A stretch of DNA of 64,000 nucleotides from Sphingomonas sp. Leaf242 (GTDB lineage: Bacteria; Pseudomonadota; Alphaproteobacteria; Sphingomonadales; Sphingomonadaceae): assembly GCF_001422045.1 (NCBI RefSeq), contig NZ_LMLW01000001.1, positions 132,972 to 196,971 on the forward strand. The letters run 5' to 3'. The translations under genes and the position numbers were made by a program. This document shows, piece by piece, positions 36,866 to 47,699 of the stretch (positions within the stretch are counted from its first letter, which is position 1; each line of letters starts with the position of its first letter). Under the pieces are notes generated by a model. That model saw nothing but the letters and a program-made list of their open reading frames with translations. It did no database searches and was not told the DNA's origin.

Positions 36866-37732
36866 GTGATAAAGCCTCTTAGCTTCCAGCGCATGATCCT
36901 CACGCTCCACGATTACTGGAGCGAGCACGGATGCCTGATCCTGCAGCCCTACGACATGGAAATGGGCGCGGGCACCTTCCACACCGCCACGACGCTCCGC
37001 GCGCTCGGGCCGAAACCGTGGAACGCCGCGTTCGTCCAGCCCTGCCGCCGCCCGACCGACGGACGCTACGGCGAGAACCCCAACCGGCTCCAGCATTACT
37101 ATCAGTATCAGGTCATCCTGAAACCGAGCCCCGCCAACCTCCAGGAACTCTACCTCGGTAGCCTCGCCGCGATCGGCATCGACATGCTGAAGCACGACAT
37201 CCGCTTCGTCGAGGACGATTGGGAAAGCCCGACGCTCGGCGCCTGGGGCCTCGGCTGGGAGGTCTGGTGCGACGGCATGGAGGTGACTCAGTTCACCTAT
37301 TTCCAGCAGATGGGCGGCTTCGACATGAAGCCCGTCGCCGGCGAACTCACCTACGGGCTCGAACGCCTCGCGATGTACATCCAGGACAAGGACTCGGTCT
37401 ACGATCTGGCGTTCAACGATGCGGGCGTGACCTACGGCGACGTGTTCCTGGAGAACGAGCAGGAGATGTCGAAGTGGAACTTCGAGATCGCCGACACGGA
37501 CTCCTTGTTCGACCAGTTCCGCAAGCACGTCGCGGAATGCGAGAACAGCCTCTCCGCCAAGCTCCCGATCCCAGCCTACGAGCAAGCGATCAAAGCCAGC
37601 CACATCTTCAACCTGCTCCAGGCCCGTGGCGTAATCTCGGTCGCGGAACGTCAAGCCTATATGGGCCGCGTCCGAGACCTCGCGAAGGGCGCCTGCGCCG
37701 CCTGGATGGACAAGCACGGATGGGCAGCATGA
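36866..37732 (+). CDS. glyQ: Glycyl-tRNA synthetase alpha subunit
   Basis: About 288 residues. Catalytic alpha subunit of the alpha2beta2 enzyme: [20 protein letters not shown] at the start, then [40 protein letters not shown] and the ATP site [20 protein letters not shown]. The start is unclear: GTG codons at 36842, 36854 and 36866 are in frame within a tandem GTGACCCAGCC repeat and none has a good RBS; 36866 matches the usual family start best. Followed by a repeat and then glyS. Confidence 0.93.
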   Translation: MIKPLSFQRMILTLHDYWSEHGCLILQPYDMEMGAGTFHTATTLRALGPKPWNAAFVQPCRRPTDGRYGENPNRLQHYYQYQVILKPSPANLQELYLGSLAAIGIDMLKHDIRFVEDDWESPTLGAWGLGWEVWCDGMEVTQFTYFQQMGGFDMKPVAGELTYGLERLAMYIQDKDSVYDLAFNDAGVTYGDVFLENEQEMSKWNFEIADTDSLFDQFRKHVAECENSLSAKLPIPAYEQAIKASHIFNLLQARGVISVAERQAYMGRVRDLAKGACAAWMDKHGWAA

Positions 37733-37745
37733 TGTCCGCCAGCGC

Positions 37746-37878
37746 CATTCCTCCCCGGAACGGGGAGGGGGACCATGCGCAGCATGGTGGAGGGGGCGTG
37801 CCACACACGCTCCGTTCGCGGCCCGCCCCCTCCACCGTCCTTTGGACGGTCCCCCTCCCCGTGCCGGGGAGGATTTGA
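37746..37878. repeat. REP-like inverted repeat, family D (full pair), between glyQ and glyS
   Basis: CCTCCCCGGAACGGGGAGGG at the left and CCCCCTCCCCGTGCCGGGGA at the right, with GCATGGTGGAGGGGGCG facing CGCCCCCTCCACCG. It would form a large hairpin in the glyQS transcript. The copy inside glyS at 38999 is a close relative. Confidence 0.9.
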
Positions 37879-37885
37879 GAGTCCC

Positions 37886-40312
37886 ATGACCGACTTCCTT
37901 CTAGAACTCCGCTCCGAAGAAATTCCCGCCCGGATGCAGTCCAAGGCGCGTGAAGACCTCGCCAGGCTGTTCACCGCCGAGCTCGCCAAGGCCGGCATCG
38001 CCACCAGCGCCATCGTCACCTACGCGACCCCGCGCCGCCTGACGCTGATCGCGCGCGACCTGCCGCTTGAGACCGCCGCGGTCTCCGAGGAAACCAAGGG
38101 CCCCAAGACCTCCGCACCCCCGCAGGCGCTCGAAGGCTTCCTCCGCAAAACCGGCCTCAGCCGCGAGCAACTCATAGACCGCAACGGCACGCTCTTCGCG
38201 GTCACCGAAAAGCCCGGCCGCGCCACCGCCGCCGTGCTCGCCGAGGCAATCCCCGCGATCGTCCGCGCGTTCCCGTGGCCGAAGTCGATGCGCTGGGGGG
38301 ATGCCTCCGCCAGCACCGAGTCGCTCCGGTGGGTCCGCCCGCTGCAAGGCATCGTCGCGCTGCTCGGCGAAGAGATCGTGCCGTTCGAGATCGCCGGCAT
38401 CGCCAGCGGCGCCGCCACGCTCGGCCACCGCTTCCACCACCCGTACCAGATCACGATCGGCGGCGCGCACGACTATGTCGAGAAACTGCGCGCCTGCCAC
38501 GTCATCGTCGACCACGACGAACGCGCCACGCTGATCCGCGATCACGCCCGCGAAGCCGCCGCGCAGGCCGGTCTCGAACTCATCGAGGACGAGGGCCTCG
38601 TCGCGGAGAATGCAGGCCTCACGGAATGGCCGATTCCCCTGCTCGGCCAGTTCGACCCCGCGTTTCTCGACGTCCCGCCCGAGGTGATCCAGCTTACGGC
38701 GCGCGTGAACCAGAAATATTTCGTCTGCCGCGGGGCCGACGGAAAGCTCGCCAACGCGTTCGTCTGTACCGCTAACATCGCCGCGCACGACGGCGGCGCG
38801 AAGATCGTCGAGGGCAACCGCAAGGTCCTCGCCGCGCGCTTGTCGGACGCCAAGTTCTTCTACGACACCGACTTGAAGGTCCCGCTCGAAGAGCAGGCGG
38901 AGAAGCTGTCGAAGATCGTCTTCCACGAAAAGCTCGGCACCGTAGCCGACAAGGTCGACCGCGTCGCGAAACTCGCCCGCTGGCTGGTAGAAGAGGGCAT
39001 AATCCTCCCCGGAACGGGGAGGGGGACCAGCGAAGCTGGTGGAGGGGGGGCGCCACGAAGCGCAGCGTCCGCGGAGAACCCCCTCCACCCTCAGCCTACG
39101 GCTGACGGTCCCCCTCCCCTTGCACGGGAGGAATTGGCAGACCTAGCAGAACGCGCAGCCCGCCTCGCAAAAGCAGACCTCGTCACCGGCATGGTCGGCG
39201 AGTTCCCAGAGCTGCAAGGCCTGATGGGCGGCTACTACGCCGCCGCACAGGGCGAGCACCCGTCGGTCGCCACCGCCATCCGCGACCACTACAAGCCGGT
39301 CGGCCAAGGCGACGACGTCCCCACCGACCCGGTAACGGTCGCGGTAAGCTTGGCGGACAAGCTGGATACGATTGCCGCATTCTTCCTCGCCGATTTGCCG
39401 CCGTCGGGCTCTCGAGATCCGTTTGCCTTGCGGCGAGCCGCCCTAGGCGTCTTGAGCCTACTACTTAAAAACAAAATTCGCGTTCGACTCAAATGGGCGC
39501 TTGCGTTCCCTATGGCCACTTTGGCGGCTTCAATTGCCGGTAGAGAAGATGTTCGTGCCTTTGAGGGAGCGATGGCTGCGCACAGGGCGGCGGGGCTGCT
39601 CGTTCCAGAACTCGACTATGCCGATGCACGGTCTCACGCAAAATCCGTATCAATGTCGCAACAAGCAATGGACGAGCTTTATGAAGGGCAAATTGCTCCA
39701 GCAATTTCAAAGCTCCTCGACTTCTTCGCCGACCGCCTCAAAGTCCAACAACGCGAAGCCGGCGTCCGCCACGACCTCATCGACGCAGTATTCGCCTTAG
39801 GCGGCGAGGACGATCTCGTCCGGCTGCTCGCGCGCGTCCACGCGCTCCAGGCGTTCGTCACCACCGAGGACGGCACGAACCTGCTCGCCGGCTACAAGCG
39901 TGCCGCCAATATCCTGAAGAAGGAGGCACCTTCTGCTCCCTCTCCCCCTCGGGGAGAGGGTAGGGGTGAGGGGCTGCCAAGCAATGCAGCGCCCGGTACT
40001 GCCCCTCACCCCGACCCTCTCCCCGGCGGGGAGAGGGAGAAGACGCTGTCCTACACCCCCGAACCCGCAGAGACCGCGCTGATGACCGCGCTCGACTCCG
40101 CCGAACCCCGCGCCACCGCCGCGATCGAACGCGAAGACTTCGCCGCCGCGATGGCTGCCCTTGCAAGCCTCCGCGCGCCGATCGACGCGTTCTTTGATAG
40201 CGTTATCGTCAACGATTCCGATCCCGCGAAGCGCTCCGCCCGTCTCGCGCTACTTGAGCGAGTCCGTGCCGCAGTGCACAATGTCGCAGATTTTTCGAAG
40301 ATCGAGGGCTGA
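37886..40312 (+). CDS. glyS: Glycyl-tRNA synthetase beta subunit with two repeat-derived inserts and a low-GC segment
   Basis: 808 residues, longer than the roughly 690-750 usual for alphaproteobacteria. N-terminus TDFLLELRSEEIPARMQSKA; the HD-like and anticodon-binding regions are recognisable (KADLVTGMVGEFPELQGLMG; HDLIDAVFALGGEDDLVRLL; LLAGYKRAANIL). Residues about 372-416 and 683-722 translate family D REP-like repeats, with Gly/Pro-rich sequence such as PTADGPPPL and SPPRGEGRGEGL. Bases about 39400-39715 have quite different codon use (many A/T-ending codons, AGA, CTA). All frames stay open, so the protein is probably made and active. Confidence 0.92.
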   Translation: MTDFLLELRSEEIPARMQSKAREDLARLFTAELAKAGIATSAIVTYATPRRLTLIARDLPLETAAVSEETKGPKTSAPPQALEGFLRKTGLSREQLIDRNGTLFAVTEKPGRATAAVLAEAIPAIVRAFPWPKSMRWGDASASTESLRWVRPLQGIVALLGEEIVPFEIAGIASGAATLGHRFHHPYQITIGGAHDYVEKLRACHVIVDHDERATLIRDHAREAAAQAGLELIEDEGLVAENAGLTEWPIPLLGQFDPAFLDVPPEVIQLTARVNQKYFVCRGADGKLANAFVCTANIAAHDGGAKIVEGNRKVLAARLSDAKFFYDTDLKVPLEEQAEKLSKIVFHEKLGTVADKVDRVAKLARWLVEEGIILPGTGRGTSEAGGGGAPRSAASAENPLHPQPTADGPPPLAREELADLAERAARLAKADLVTGMVGEFPELQGLMGGYYAAAQGEHPSVATAIRDHYKPVGQGDDVPTDPVTVAVSLADKLDTIAAFFLADLPPSGSRDPFALRRAALGVLSLLLKNKIRVRLKWALAFPMATLAASIAGREDVRAFEGAMAAHRAAGLLVPELDYADARSHAKSVSMSQQAMDELYEGQIAPAISKLLDFFADRLKVQQREAGVRHDLIDAVFALGGEDDLVRLLARVHALQAFVTTEDGTNLLAGYKRAANILKKEAPSAPSPPRGEGRGEGLPSNAAPGTAPHPDPLPGGEREKTLSYTPEPAETALMTALDSAEPRATAAIEREDFAAAMAALASLRAPIDAFFDSVIVNDSDPAKRSARLALLERVRAAVHNVADFSKIEG
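38999..39133. repeat. REP-like inverted repeat, family D, in frame inside glyS
   Basis: CCTCCCCGGAACGGGGAGGG at the left and CGGTCCCCCTCCCCTTGCAC at the right; same layout as the intergenic copy at 37746. It lies between LARWLVEEG and LADLAERAARLAKADL, which are adjacent in family members as far as I recall. Confidence 0.88.
39930..40042. repeat. REP-like inverted repeat, family D, in frame inside glyS (second copy)
   Basis: CTCCCTCTCCCCCTCGGGGA and CCCCGGCGGGGAGAGGGAG with GGTAGGGGTGAGGGGC facing GCCCCTCACCCCGACC. Lies between YKRAANILKKEAP and YTPEPAETALM. Confidence 0.88.
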
Positions 40313-40340
40313 CTGGAGGAAGTGCACATCGCGCCAGCGT

Positions 40341-40378
40341 GTGAACTTTGTGAACTTCGCTCCCGCCCAACGTATAAA
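40341..40378 (+). promoter_or_regulatory. Promoter candidate of ppdK with a 9-bp tandem repeat
   Basis: GTGAACTTT and GTGAACTTC are in tandem (40341-40358); TTGTGA at 40348 and TATAAA at 40373 could be -35 and -10 with a longer than ideal 19-base spacer. It is the only AT-rich stretch in the 89-base gap after glyS. The tandem repeat might bind a regulator. Confidence 0.35.
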
Positions 40379-40401
40379 AACAAGCACTTAGAGGACCGAC
40401 C

Positions 40402-43065
<2,664 letters not shown>

Positions 43066-43084
43066 GCGCCACCCTCAATCAAAG

Positions 43085-43192
43085 CACCACCCCGGCGAAG
43101 GCCGGGGCCCAATTGGAACGTCCAAGGTAACGAAGGACTGCCTCCGGTTACCTCGCGTCCCCAATTGGGCCCCGGCCTCCGCCGGGGTGGTT
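43085..43192. repeat. REP-like inverted repeat, family A (full pair)
   Basis: CACCACCCCGGCGAAGGCCG at the left, CGGCCTCCGCCGGGGTGGTT at the right; inner GGTAACGAAGGAC faces CCTCCGGTTACC. Confidence 0.9.
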
Positions 43193-43223
43193 AAATGGTG
43201 GAGGGGTGCGCTAACCCCAAGAG

Positions 43224-43278
43224 TGTTTCCCCGCGAAGGCGGGGACCCAGACTGGGCTCCCGCCTTCGCGGGAGAACA
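43224..43278. repeat. REP-like inverted repeat, family B
   Basis: TTTCCCCGCGAAGGCGGGGA, CCCAGACTGGG, CTCCCGCCTTCGCGGGAG. Orientation is opposite to that of the 4866 copy. Confidence 0.85.
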
Positions 43279-43315
43279 AAGGGCAGGGGGCTGACCTAGG
43301 CCCGCCCCCTATACC

Positions 43316-43705
43316 TCACCGACGCTGATCGAAATCAAACCACCCACGCTTGGTCCCATCGGCATTATACGCCGGCCGAGCATAACCCGGCCGCGCCGAA
43401 GACAGCGCCCCAGTCCGCGAAGTATCCACAACCGGCGCCCGCTCGACAACCGCCGGAGCAACCCGAGCCGCCTCGACGTCCTTCACCAACCGAGCATTCT
43501 CCCGCTCAGCCTCGACAGCCCGCTTCTCCGCCGCAGCCGCCCGAACATCGCCATCCTTCTTCACCGCAGCATGCGCATCCCGCTCGGCGAGATACCGCGC
43601 CTTCCACTTCTTCCCCCCCGGATGGCTCGCCAGTCCGAACAACCAGCCAGCGACGAAGACCAGCGCAAGCGCCGCAAACTGCGTAGGTGTAGAAAACAAC
43701 GGCAT
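43316..43705 (-). CDS. Membrane-anchored coiled-coil protein, unknown, at the end of the pilus operon
   Basis: 129 residues. One N-terminal membrane span (FAALALVFVAGWLFGLAS), then a charged helix likely to form a coiled coil (YLAERDAHAAVKKDGDVRAA and AEKRAVEAERENARLVKDVE), then a Pro/Ala-rich tail ending GTKRGWFDFDQRR. No family recognised. It lies 53 bases after tadC on the same strand, so it may belong to the pilus operon or be a separate small envelope protein. Confidence 0.65.
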   Translation of the reverse strand: MPLFSTPTQFAALALVFVAGWLFGLASHPGGKKWKARYLAERDAHAAVKKDGDVRAAAAEKRAVEAERENARLVKDVEAARVAPAVVERAPVVDTSRTGALSSARPGYARPAYNADGTKRGWFDFDQRR

Positions 43706-43758
43706 CGTAAAACCCTCCTGTTACGGAAGCCCAACGATCCGCTCGCCCGGCGGTTGCC

Positions 43759-44754
43759 TCAGGTCTTCAACAGCGCGTCGGAGATCGAACACGCCGCCGG
43801 CCCTAGAATGACGACGAACAGCACCGGCAGGATGAACAGGATCAGCGGGATCGTCATGATCGCCGGCAACCGCGCCGCCTTCTCCTCCGCCCGCATCATC
43901 CGCTCGTTGCGGAATTCGCCCGACAGCACGCGCAGCGCAGACGCCAGCGGCGTGCCGTATTTCTCGGTCTGGATCATCGTCGTGACGACGCCCTTCACCG
44001 CATCCAGCTTCACCCGCTGCGCCAAATTCTCGAACGCCGAACGCCGGTCGGTCAGGAACCCGAGCTCGATCGCGGTCAGCGTGAACTCCTCGCCGAGCTC
44101 CGGATACGCCCGCCCCAGTTCCCGCGCGACGCGGTGGAACGCGGCATCGACGGTCAGTCCCGCCTCGGCGCAGATCACCAGCAGATCGAGCGCATCCGGC
44201 AACCCCTTGCGGATCGCATCCGAGCGCTTCTTGATCTTGTTGTCGAGATACAGGTCGGGCGCCTTGTAGCTCATGATGAAGGTCATCGCGACGAGCCCGT
44301 ATTTCTTCAGCGGCCCCCAGGTCGCGAAGCCATCGGTGCCGTACACCCAGTACAGCATCGCCCCGCCGAGCACGATCGGTAGCACGAGCCGGCCGAAGAT
44401 CACCGACGGCGCCCACTCCTTCGAGCGGACGCCGGCCTGCATCAGCTTCAGCTGGACCGCCTTCACCTGGCTGTCCTGGAGTACCTTCATCGACGACAGG
44501 ATGCCGCGCAGCTTGTCCGCGGTGTCGTTGCGCTGGACCAGCTTGGCACGGCGCTTGGTCGACGCGGTGATGCCCGCCTTCAGCTGTTCGCGGCGATCGT
44601 TGAGCGCCTTGACGCGCTTGGTCATCGGATCGCTGACGGTCGTCGCCGCGTAGATCGCGATCATCACCGCGAACGCCGCGACGCCCGACAGGATCGTCGC
44701 GACGAGCACGACGTCGATCCCGAGAATGGTAGGTCCGGCGGTTCCGCCCATCAT
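43759..44754 (-). CDS. tadC: Tad pilus inner-membrane platform protein TadC (type II secretion F family)
   Basis: 331 residues with three or four membrane segments (VVLVATILSGVAAFAVMIAI near the N-terminus; two at the C-terminus ending ILFILPVLFVVILGPA). The T2SSF domain includes LPDALDLLVICAEAGLTVDAA and LGFLTDRRSAFENLAQRV. With TadB it forms the platform on which an assembly ATPase acts. Seven bases separate it from tadB. Confidence 0.93.
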   Translation of the reverse strand: MMGGTAGPTILGIDVVLVATILSGVAAFAVMIAIYAATTVSDPMTKRVKALNDRREQLKAGITASTKRRAKLVQRNDTADKLRGILSSMKVLQDSQVKAVQLKLMQAGVRSKEWAPSVIFGRLVLPIVLGGAMLYWVYGTDGFATWGPLKKYGLVAMTFIMSYKAPDLYLDNKIKKRSDAIRKGLPDALDLLVICAEAGLTVDAAFHRVARELGRAYPELGEEFTLTAIELGFLTDRRSAFENLAQRVKLDAVKGVVTTMIQTEKYGTPLASALRVLSGEFRNERMMRAEEKAARLPAIMTIPLILFILPVLFVVILGPAACSISDALLKT

Positions 44755-44761
44755 CGTGTCC

Positions 44762-45733
44762 CTAAATCTCGAAGCTGATCATCTTGGACATGATGAAGGC
44801 GCCGATCGCCATCCACACCATGCCGCCCATGCCGATCGCCATCAGCCGTTCGTCGATGAAGAAATTCTGCATGTACCGACCGTTGATCACCCAGATCATC
44901 CCGAACACGATGAACGGCAGCGCGCCGATGATGTACGCGGACGCCTTCGATTCCGACGACATCGCCTTGATCTTCAGCTTCATCTGGCCGCGTTGGCGCA
45001 GCACGTGCGACAGGTTCGCCAGCGTCTCCGCAAGGTTGCCGCCGGTTTCGCGCTGGATCGCGATCGTGATCACGAAGAACTGGAATTCGGGCGTACCGAG
45101 CCGGTCCGCGGTATCCTGCAACGCGGCATCCATCGTCCGGCCAATCTTCATCTTGTCGCTGACCGCGCGGAATTCCTCGCCGACTGGCCCCTCGACCTCA
45201 TGCCCGACGACGCCGATCGTCTCGCTGATCGGCAGGCCCGAGCGAAGCCCGCGGACCAGCAGGTCGATCGCATCGGGAAACTTCGCGGTGAACTTGCCGA
45301 TCCGCCGCTGGATCGTCTTGCCGACAATGAAATGCGGCAGGCCGACGCCGACGAACGCGCCGAACAGCAGCGCGAGCAGGATCGGCAGCCCTTTCAGCAG
45401 CATCAGCGCGGCGATGACCAGCGCGATCCCCGCGGTCGCCAGCCCGTATTGGCCGACGGTCCAGTCCTTGCCGGTCATCGCGAGGCGTTTGGCGAGCTGT
45501 ACCGGGTTCGGCAGGATACGACCGAAGGCGAGATCCATCTTGGTATCTTGGGTCATCGAGATGCGCCGCAACTGCGCCTCGGCGACCACCAGCGCGTCGC
45601 CGTGACGCTCGCGCACGGCAGCGATCCGGCGCGATTGGGCGCGCCCGGTCGACGGACCGGCGAACGCGAACAGCACGATCCCCAGCGCCAGGGCGGAACC
45701 GATCATCACCAGAAGGAACGGCAGCATATCCAT
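44762..45733 (-). CDS. tadB: Tad pilus inner-membrane platform protein TadB (type II secretion F family)
   Basis: 323 residues. N-terminal span LPFLLVMIGSALALGIVLFAFAG, further spans around LALLFGAFVGVGLPHFIVG and the C-terminus. The T2SSF domain has FPDAIDLLVRGLRSGLPISE and QRETGGNLAETLANLSHVLR. Its ATG overlaps the cpaE stop by one base. In most Tad loci the cpaF/tadA ATPase gene lies between cpaE and tadB; here nothing does. Confidence 0.93.
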   Translation of the reverse strand: MDMLPFLLVMIGSALALGIVLFAFAGPSTGRAQSRRIAAVRERHGDALVVAEAQLRRISMTQDTKMDLAFGRILPNPVQLAKRLAMTGKDWTVGQYGLATAGIALVIAALMLLKGLPILLALLFGAFVGVGLPHFIVGKTIQRRIGKFTAKFPDAIDLLVRGLRSGLPISETIGVVGHEVEGPVGEEFRAVSDKMKIGRTMDAALQDTADRLGTPEFQFFVITIAIQRETGGNLAETLANLSHVLRQRGQMKLKIKAMSSESKASAYIIGALPFIVFGMIWVINGRYMQNFFIDERLMAIGMGGMVWMAIGAFIMSKMISFEI

Positions 45734-47022
45734 TACTTGGCAGGTACCGGCTTGACCGTGCGCTTCGGCATCAGGCCCTTCAGATTGCTGAACTTGCCGA
45801 TCAGCGACTTGCCCTTCGCGCCCTTCACAACGCCGAGATCGGTGTCGACCGATGCAGCGGCCAGCTCGGCGGCGAGTGCCAGGATCGGCGCGATGGTCTT
45901 CGACGTCTTGCCGACCTCGACGATCGGCTTGCCGAGCTTGGCCGCCTGCGCCGCCAGCTTCTGGTCGAACGGCACGATGTAATCGATCTTGCGCTCGATC
46001 GACCCTTCGAAATCCTTGCGGTTGATCTCGAGCTGGCCGCCCGCGTGCATGCGGTTGGCGATCACGTACACCGTCGTCTGCTGGGCGTTCGACTTAAGCC
46101 ACGACAGGATCCGGATCGTATCGCGCGCTGCCGCCAGCGTCAGGTCGGTGACCAGGACGAGGAGCTTCACGTCGCTGATCAGATGCGGGTGCTGGATCAG
46201 CATGCCGCGCGGCAGGTCGACGACGGTGCATTCGAACGCCAACCGCATCTCCTCCTGCAACTGGAAGAAGGCGGAGCCGTCGGTGATCAGCGGCGTGTTG
46301 ATCGGCGCCTCGGCCGACAGCACGGAGAGTTTCTCCGACGCCTTCACCATCGCGCGTTCGATGAACAGCCCGTCGATCCGGCTCGGATTCTCGATCGCGT
46401 CGGTCAGGCCGCGGCCCGGTTCGAGATCGAGGGCGAGCGCGCCGGTCCCGAAATGTACGTCGAGATCGAGCAACGCGGTCGCGCGCCCTTCATGCTCCGC
46501 GAGCAACCACGCGACCGAGGTCGCGATCGTCGATGCGCCGACGCCGCCGCGCGTGCCGATCACCGCGACCGAGCAATGCGAACGATCGGGCGATACCTCG
46601 ACGTGTTTGGGCGCATTCAGGATCGTCTGCGCGTGCGAGAACGCTTCGCGCAGCATGTCGGGCTGCAACGGCTTCAGCAGATAATCCTGGATCCCGCTGG
46701 CGACCAGATCGCGGTACAGCCGGACATCGTTGACCTGGCCTGCCGCGATCACGACCGTACCCGGCTCGCAGACTTCGGCGAGCGCGTTGATGTCGTTGAG
46801 CGGATCACCCGATTCGGCGAGATCGACGAACAGGATCTGCGGCGAGGCGGATACCGACAGCGACTGGACCGCGTTGCGCAGGCCGCCCTTGAAGATTTTA
46901 TCGACCGACCAGCCCAGTTCGGCGGCGATCGGCCGCAGCGCGTCTGCCGTCACCTCGTCGCAGACATAGGCGGTAAACGGTTCGCGGTGCGCGATGCCGC
47001 CTGGCTTCCACGGAGCGTTCAT
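45733..47022 (-). CDS. cpaE: Pilus assembly protein CpaE/TadZ (ParA-like ATPase)
   Basis: 429 residues. The N-terminal third is a degenerate receiver-like domain (AGQVNDVRLYRDLVASGIQDY); the ParA/MinD-type ATPase domain has the deviant Walker A GTRGGVGASTIATSVAWLL and LLDLDVHFGTGALALDLEPG. CpaE/TadZ places the pilus machine at the cell pole. Start ATG at 47022 overlaps the cpaD stop (TGATG). Confidence 0.93.
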   Translation of the reverse strand: MNAPWKPGGIAHREPFTAYVCDEVTADALRPIAAELGWSVDKIFKGGLRNAVQSLSVSASPQILFVDLAESGDPLNDINALAEVCEPGTVVIAAGQVNDVRLYRDLVASGIQDYLLKPLQPDMLREAFSHAQTILNAPKHVEVSPDRSHCSVAVIGTRGGVGASTIATSVAWLLAEHEGRATALLDLDVHFGTGALALDLEPGRGLTDAIENPSRIDGLFIERAMVKASEKLSVLSAEAPINTPLITDGSAFFQLQEEMRLAFECTVVDLPRGMLIQHPHLISDVKLLVLVTDLTLAAARDTIRILSWLKSNAQQTTVYVIANRMHAGGQLEINRKDFEGSIERKIDYIVPFDQKLAAQAAKLGKPIVEVGKTSKTIAPILALAAELAAASVDTDLGVVKGAKGKSLIGKFSNLKGLMPKRTVKPVPAK

Positions 47023-47651
47023 CACTTTCCTCCCGTGGTGGTGGCGGTCAGGCCACCGGCACCGGTCGGTGCCTTTTTGCGGTACGTGTCGATCGCCTTG
47101 TACGCGACCGCCGTGTCGGTGGTTTCGGCGCCGGGCGCCCCGCGGACGAGATCGGCAGGATTGGCGACCATCGCTGCGAGGTTGCTGTTGATCGCGCAGC
47201 CATAGTTCGACGAGGTGTTCGCCTGGAACTCGTTGGACGCATCGCGCGACCAGTCGGGGCAACGCGGTACCCCGGCATGCATCCTGGTCACGACCACGCG
47301 GATCGTGCCGGGCGCGAGCGGGGCAGCCGTCACCGGCGCATCGTCGCTGAGCAACAGCCCGTATTGCGCCACGACCGCGGCGACGTCGCCGCGCGCGCCC
47401 GGTGCTTCGCCGGCGGGATCGTCGATCGTGACGCGGTCGCCATAGCCGAGCCGCATCGTCGTCATCCAGCCCGCCAGCCGCTGCTGCTCGCCGCCCGCCA
47501 GCGCGCCGCCGGACACGCCCAGATCGAGCGCATAATCGGATCGGCTGACGACCGGCTGGTGGACCGATTCGAGGCCGCGATTCTCGGTTCCCATACAGCC
47601 ACCAAGCAGCAGCGCGGGGAGGAGGGACGCTAGGATCGATTGCTTGATCAT
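47022..47651 (-). CDS. cpaD: Pilus assembly lipoprotein CpaD
   Basis: 209 residues. MIKQSILASLLPALLLGGCM is a lipoprotein signal. The body fits CpaD: LAGWMTTMRLGYGDRVTIDD (OmpA-like substrate pocket region) and a C-terminal segment NYGCAINSNLAAMVANPADL. It assists the CpaC secretin in the outer membrane. The start MIKQ is chosen over a codon 11 residues upstream because it gives a clean signal peptide. Confidence 0.9.
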   Translation of the reverse strand: MIKQSILASLLPALLLGGCMGTENRGLESVHQPVVSRSDYALDLGVSGGALAGGEQQRLAGWMTTMRLGYGDRVTIDDPAGEAPGARGDVAAVVAQYGLLLSDDAPVTAAPLAPGTIRVVVTRMHAGVPRCPDWSRDASNEFQANTSSNYGCAINSNLAAMVANPADLVRGAPGAETTDTAVAYKAIDTYRKKAPTGAGGLTATTTGGK

Positions 47652-47699
47652 CGGAAATCCTTGAGACGTCGGGTGCAGGGGCATGTCACTGCGATCCGA

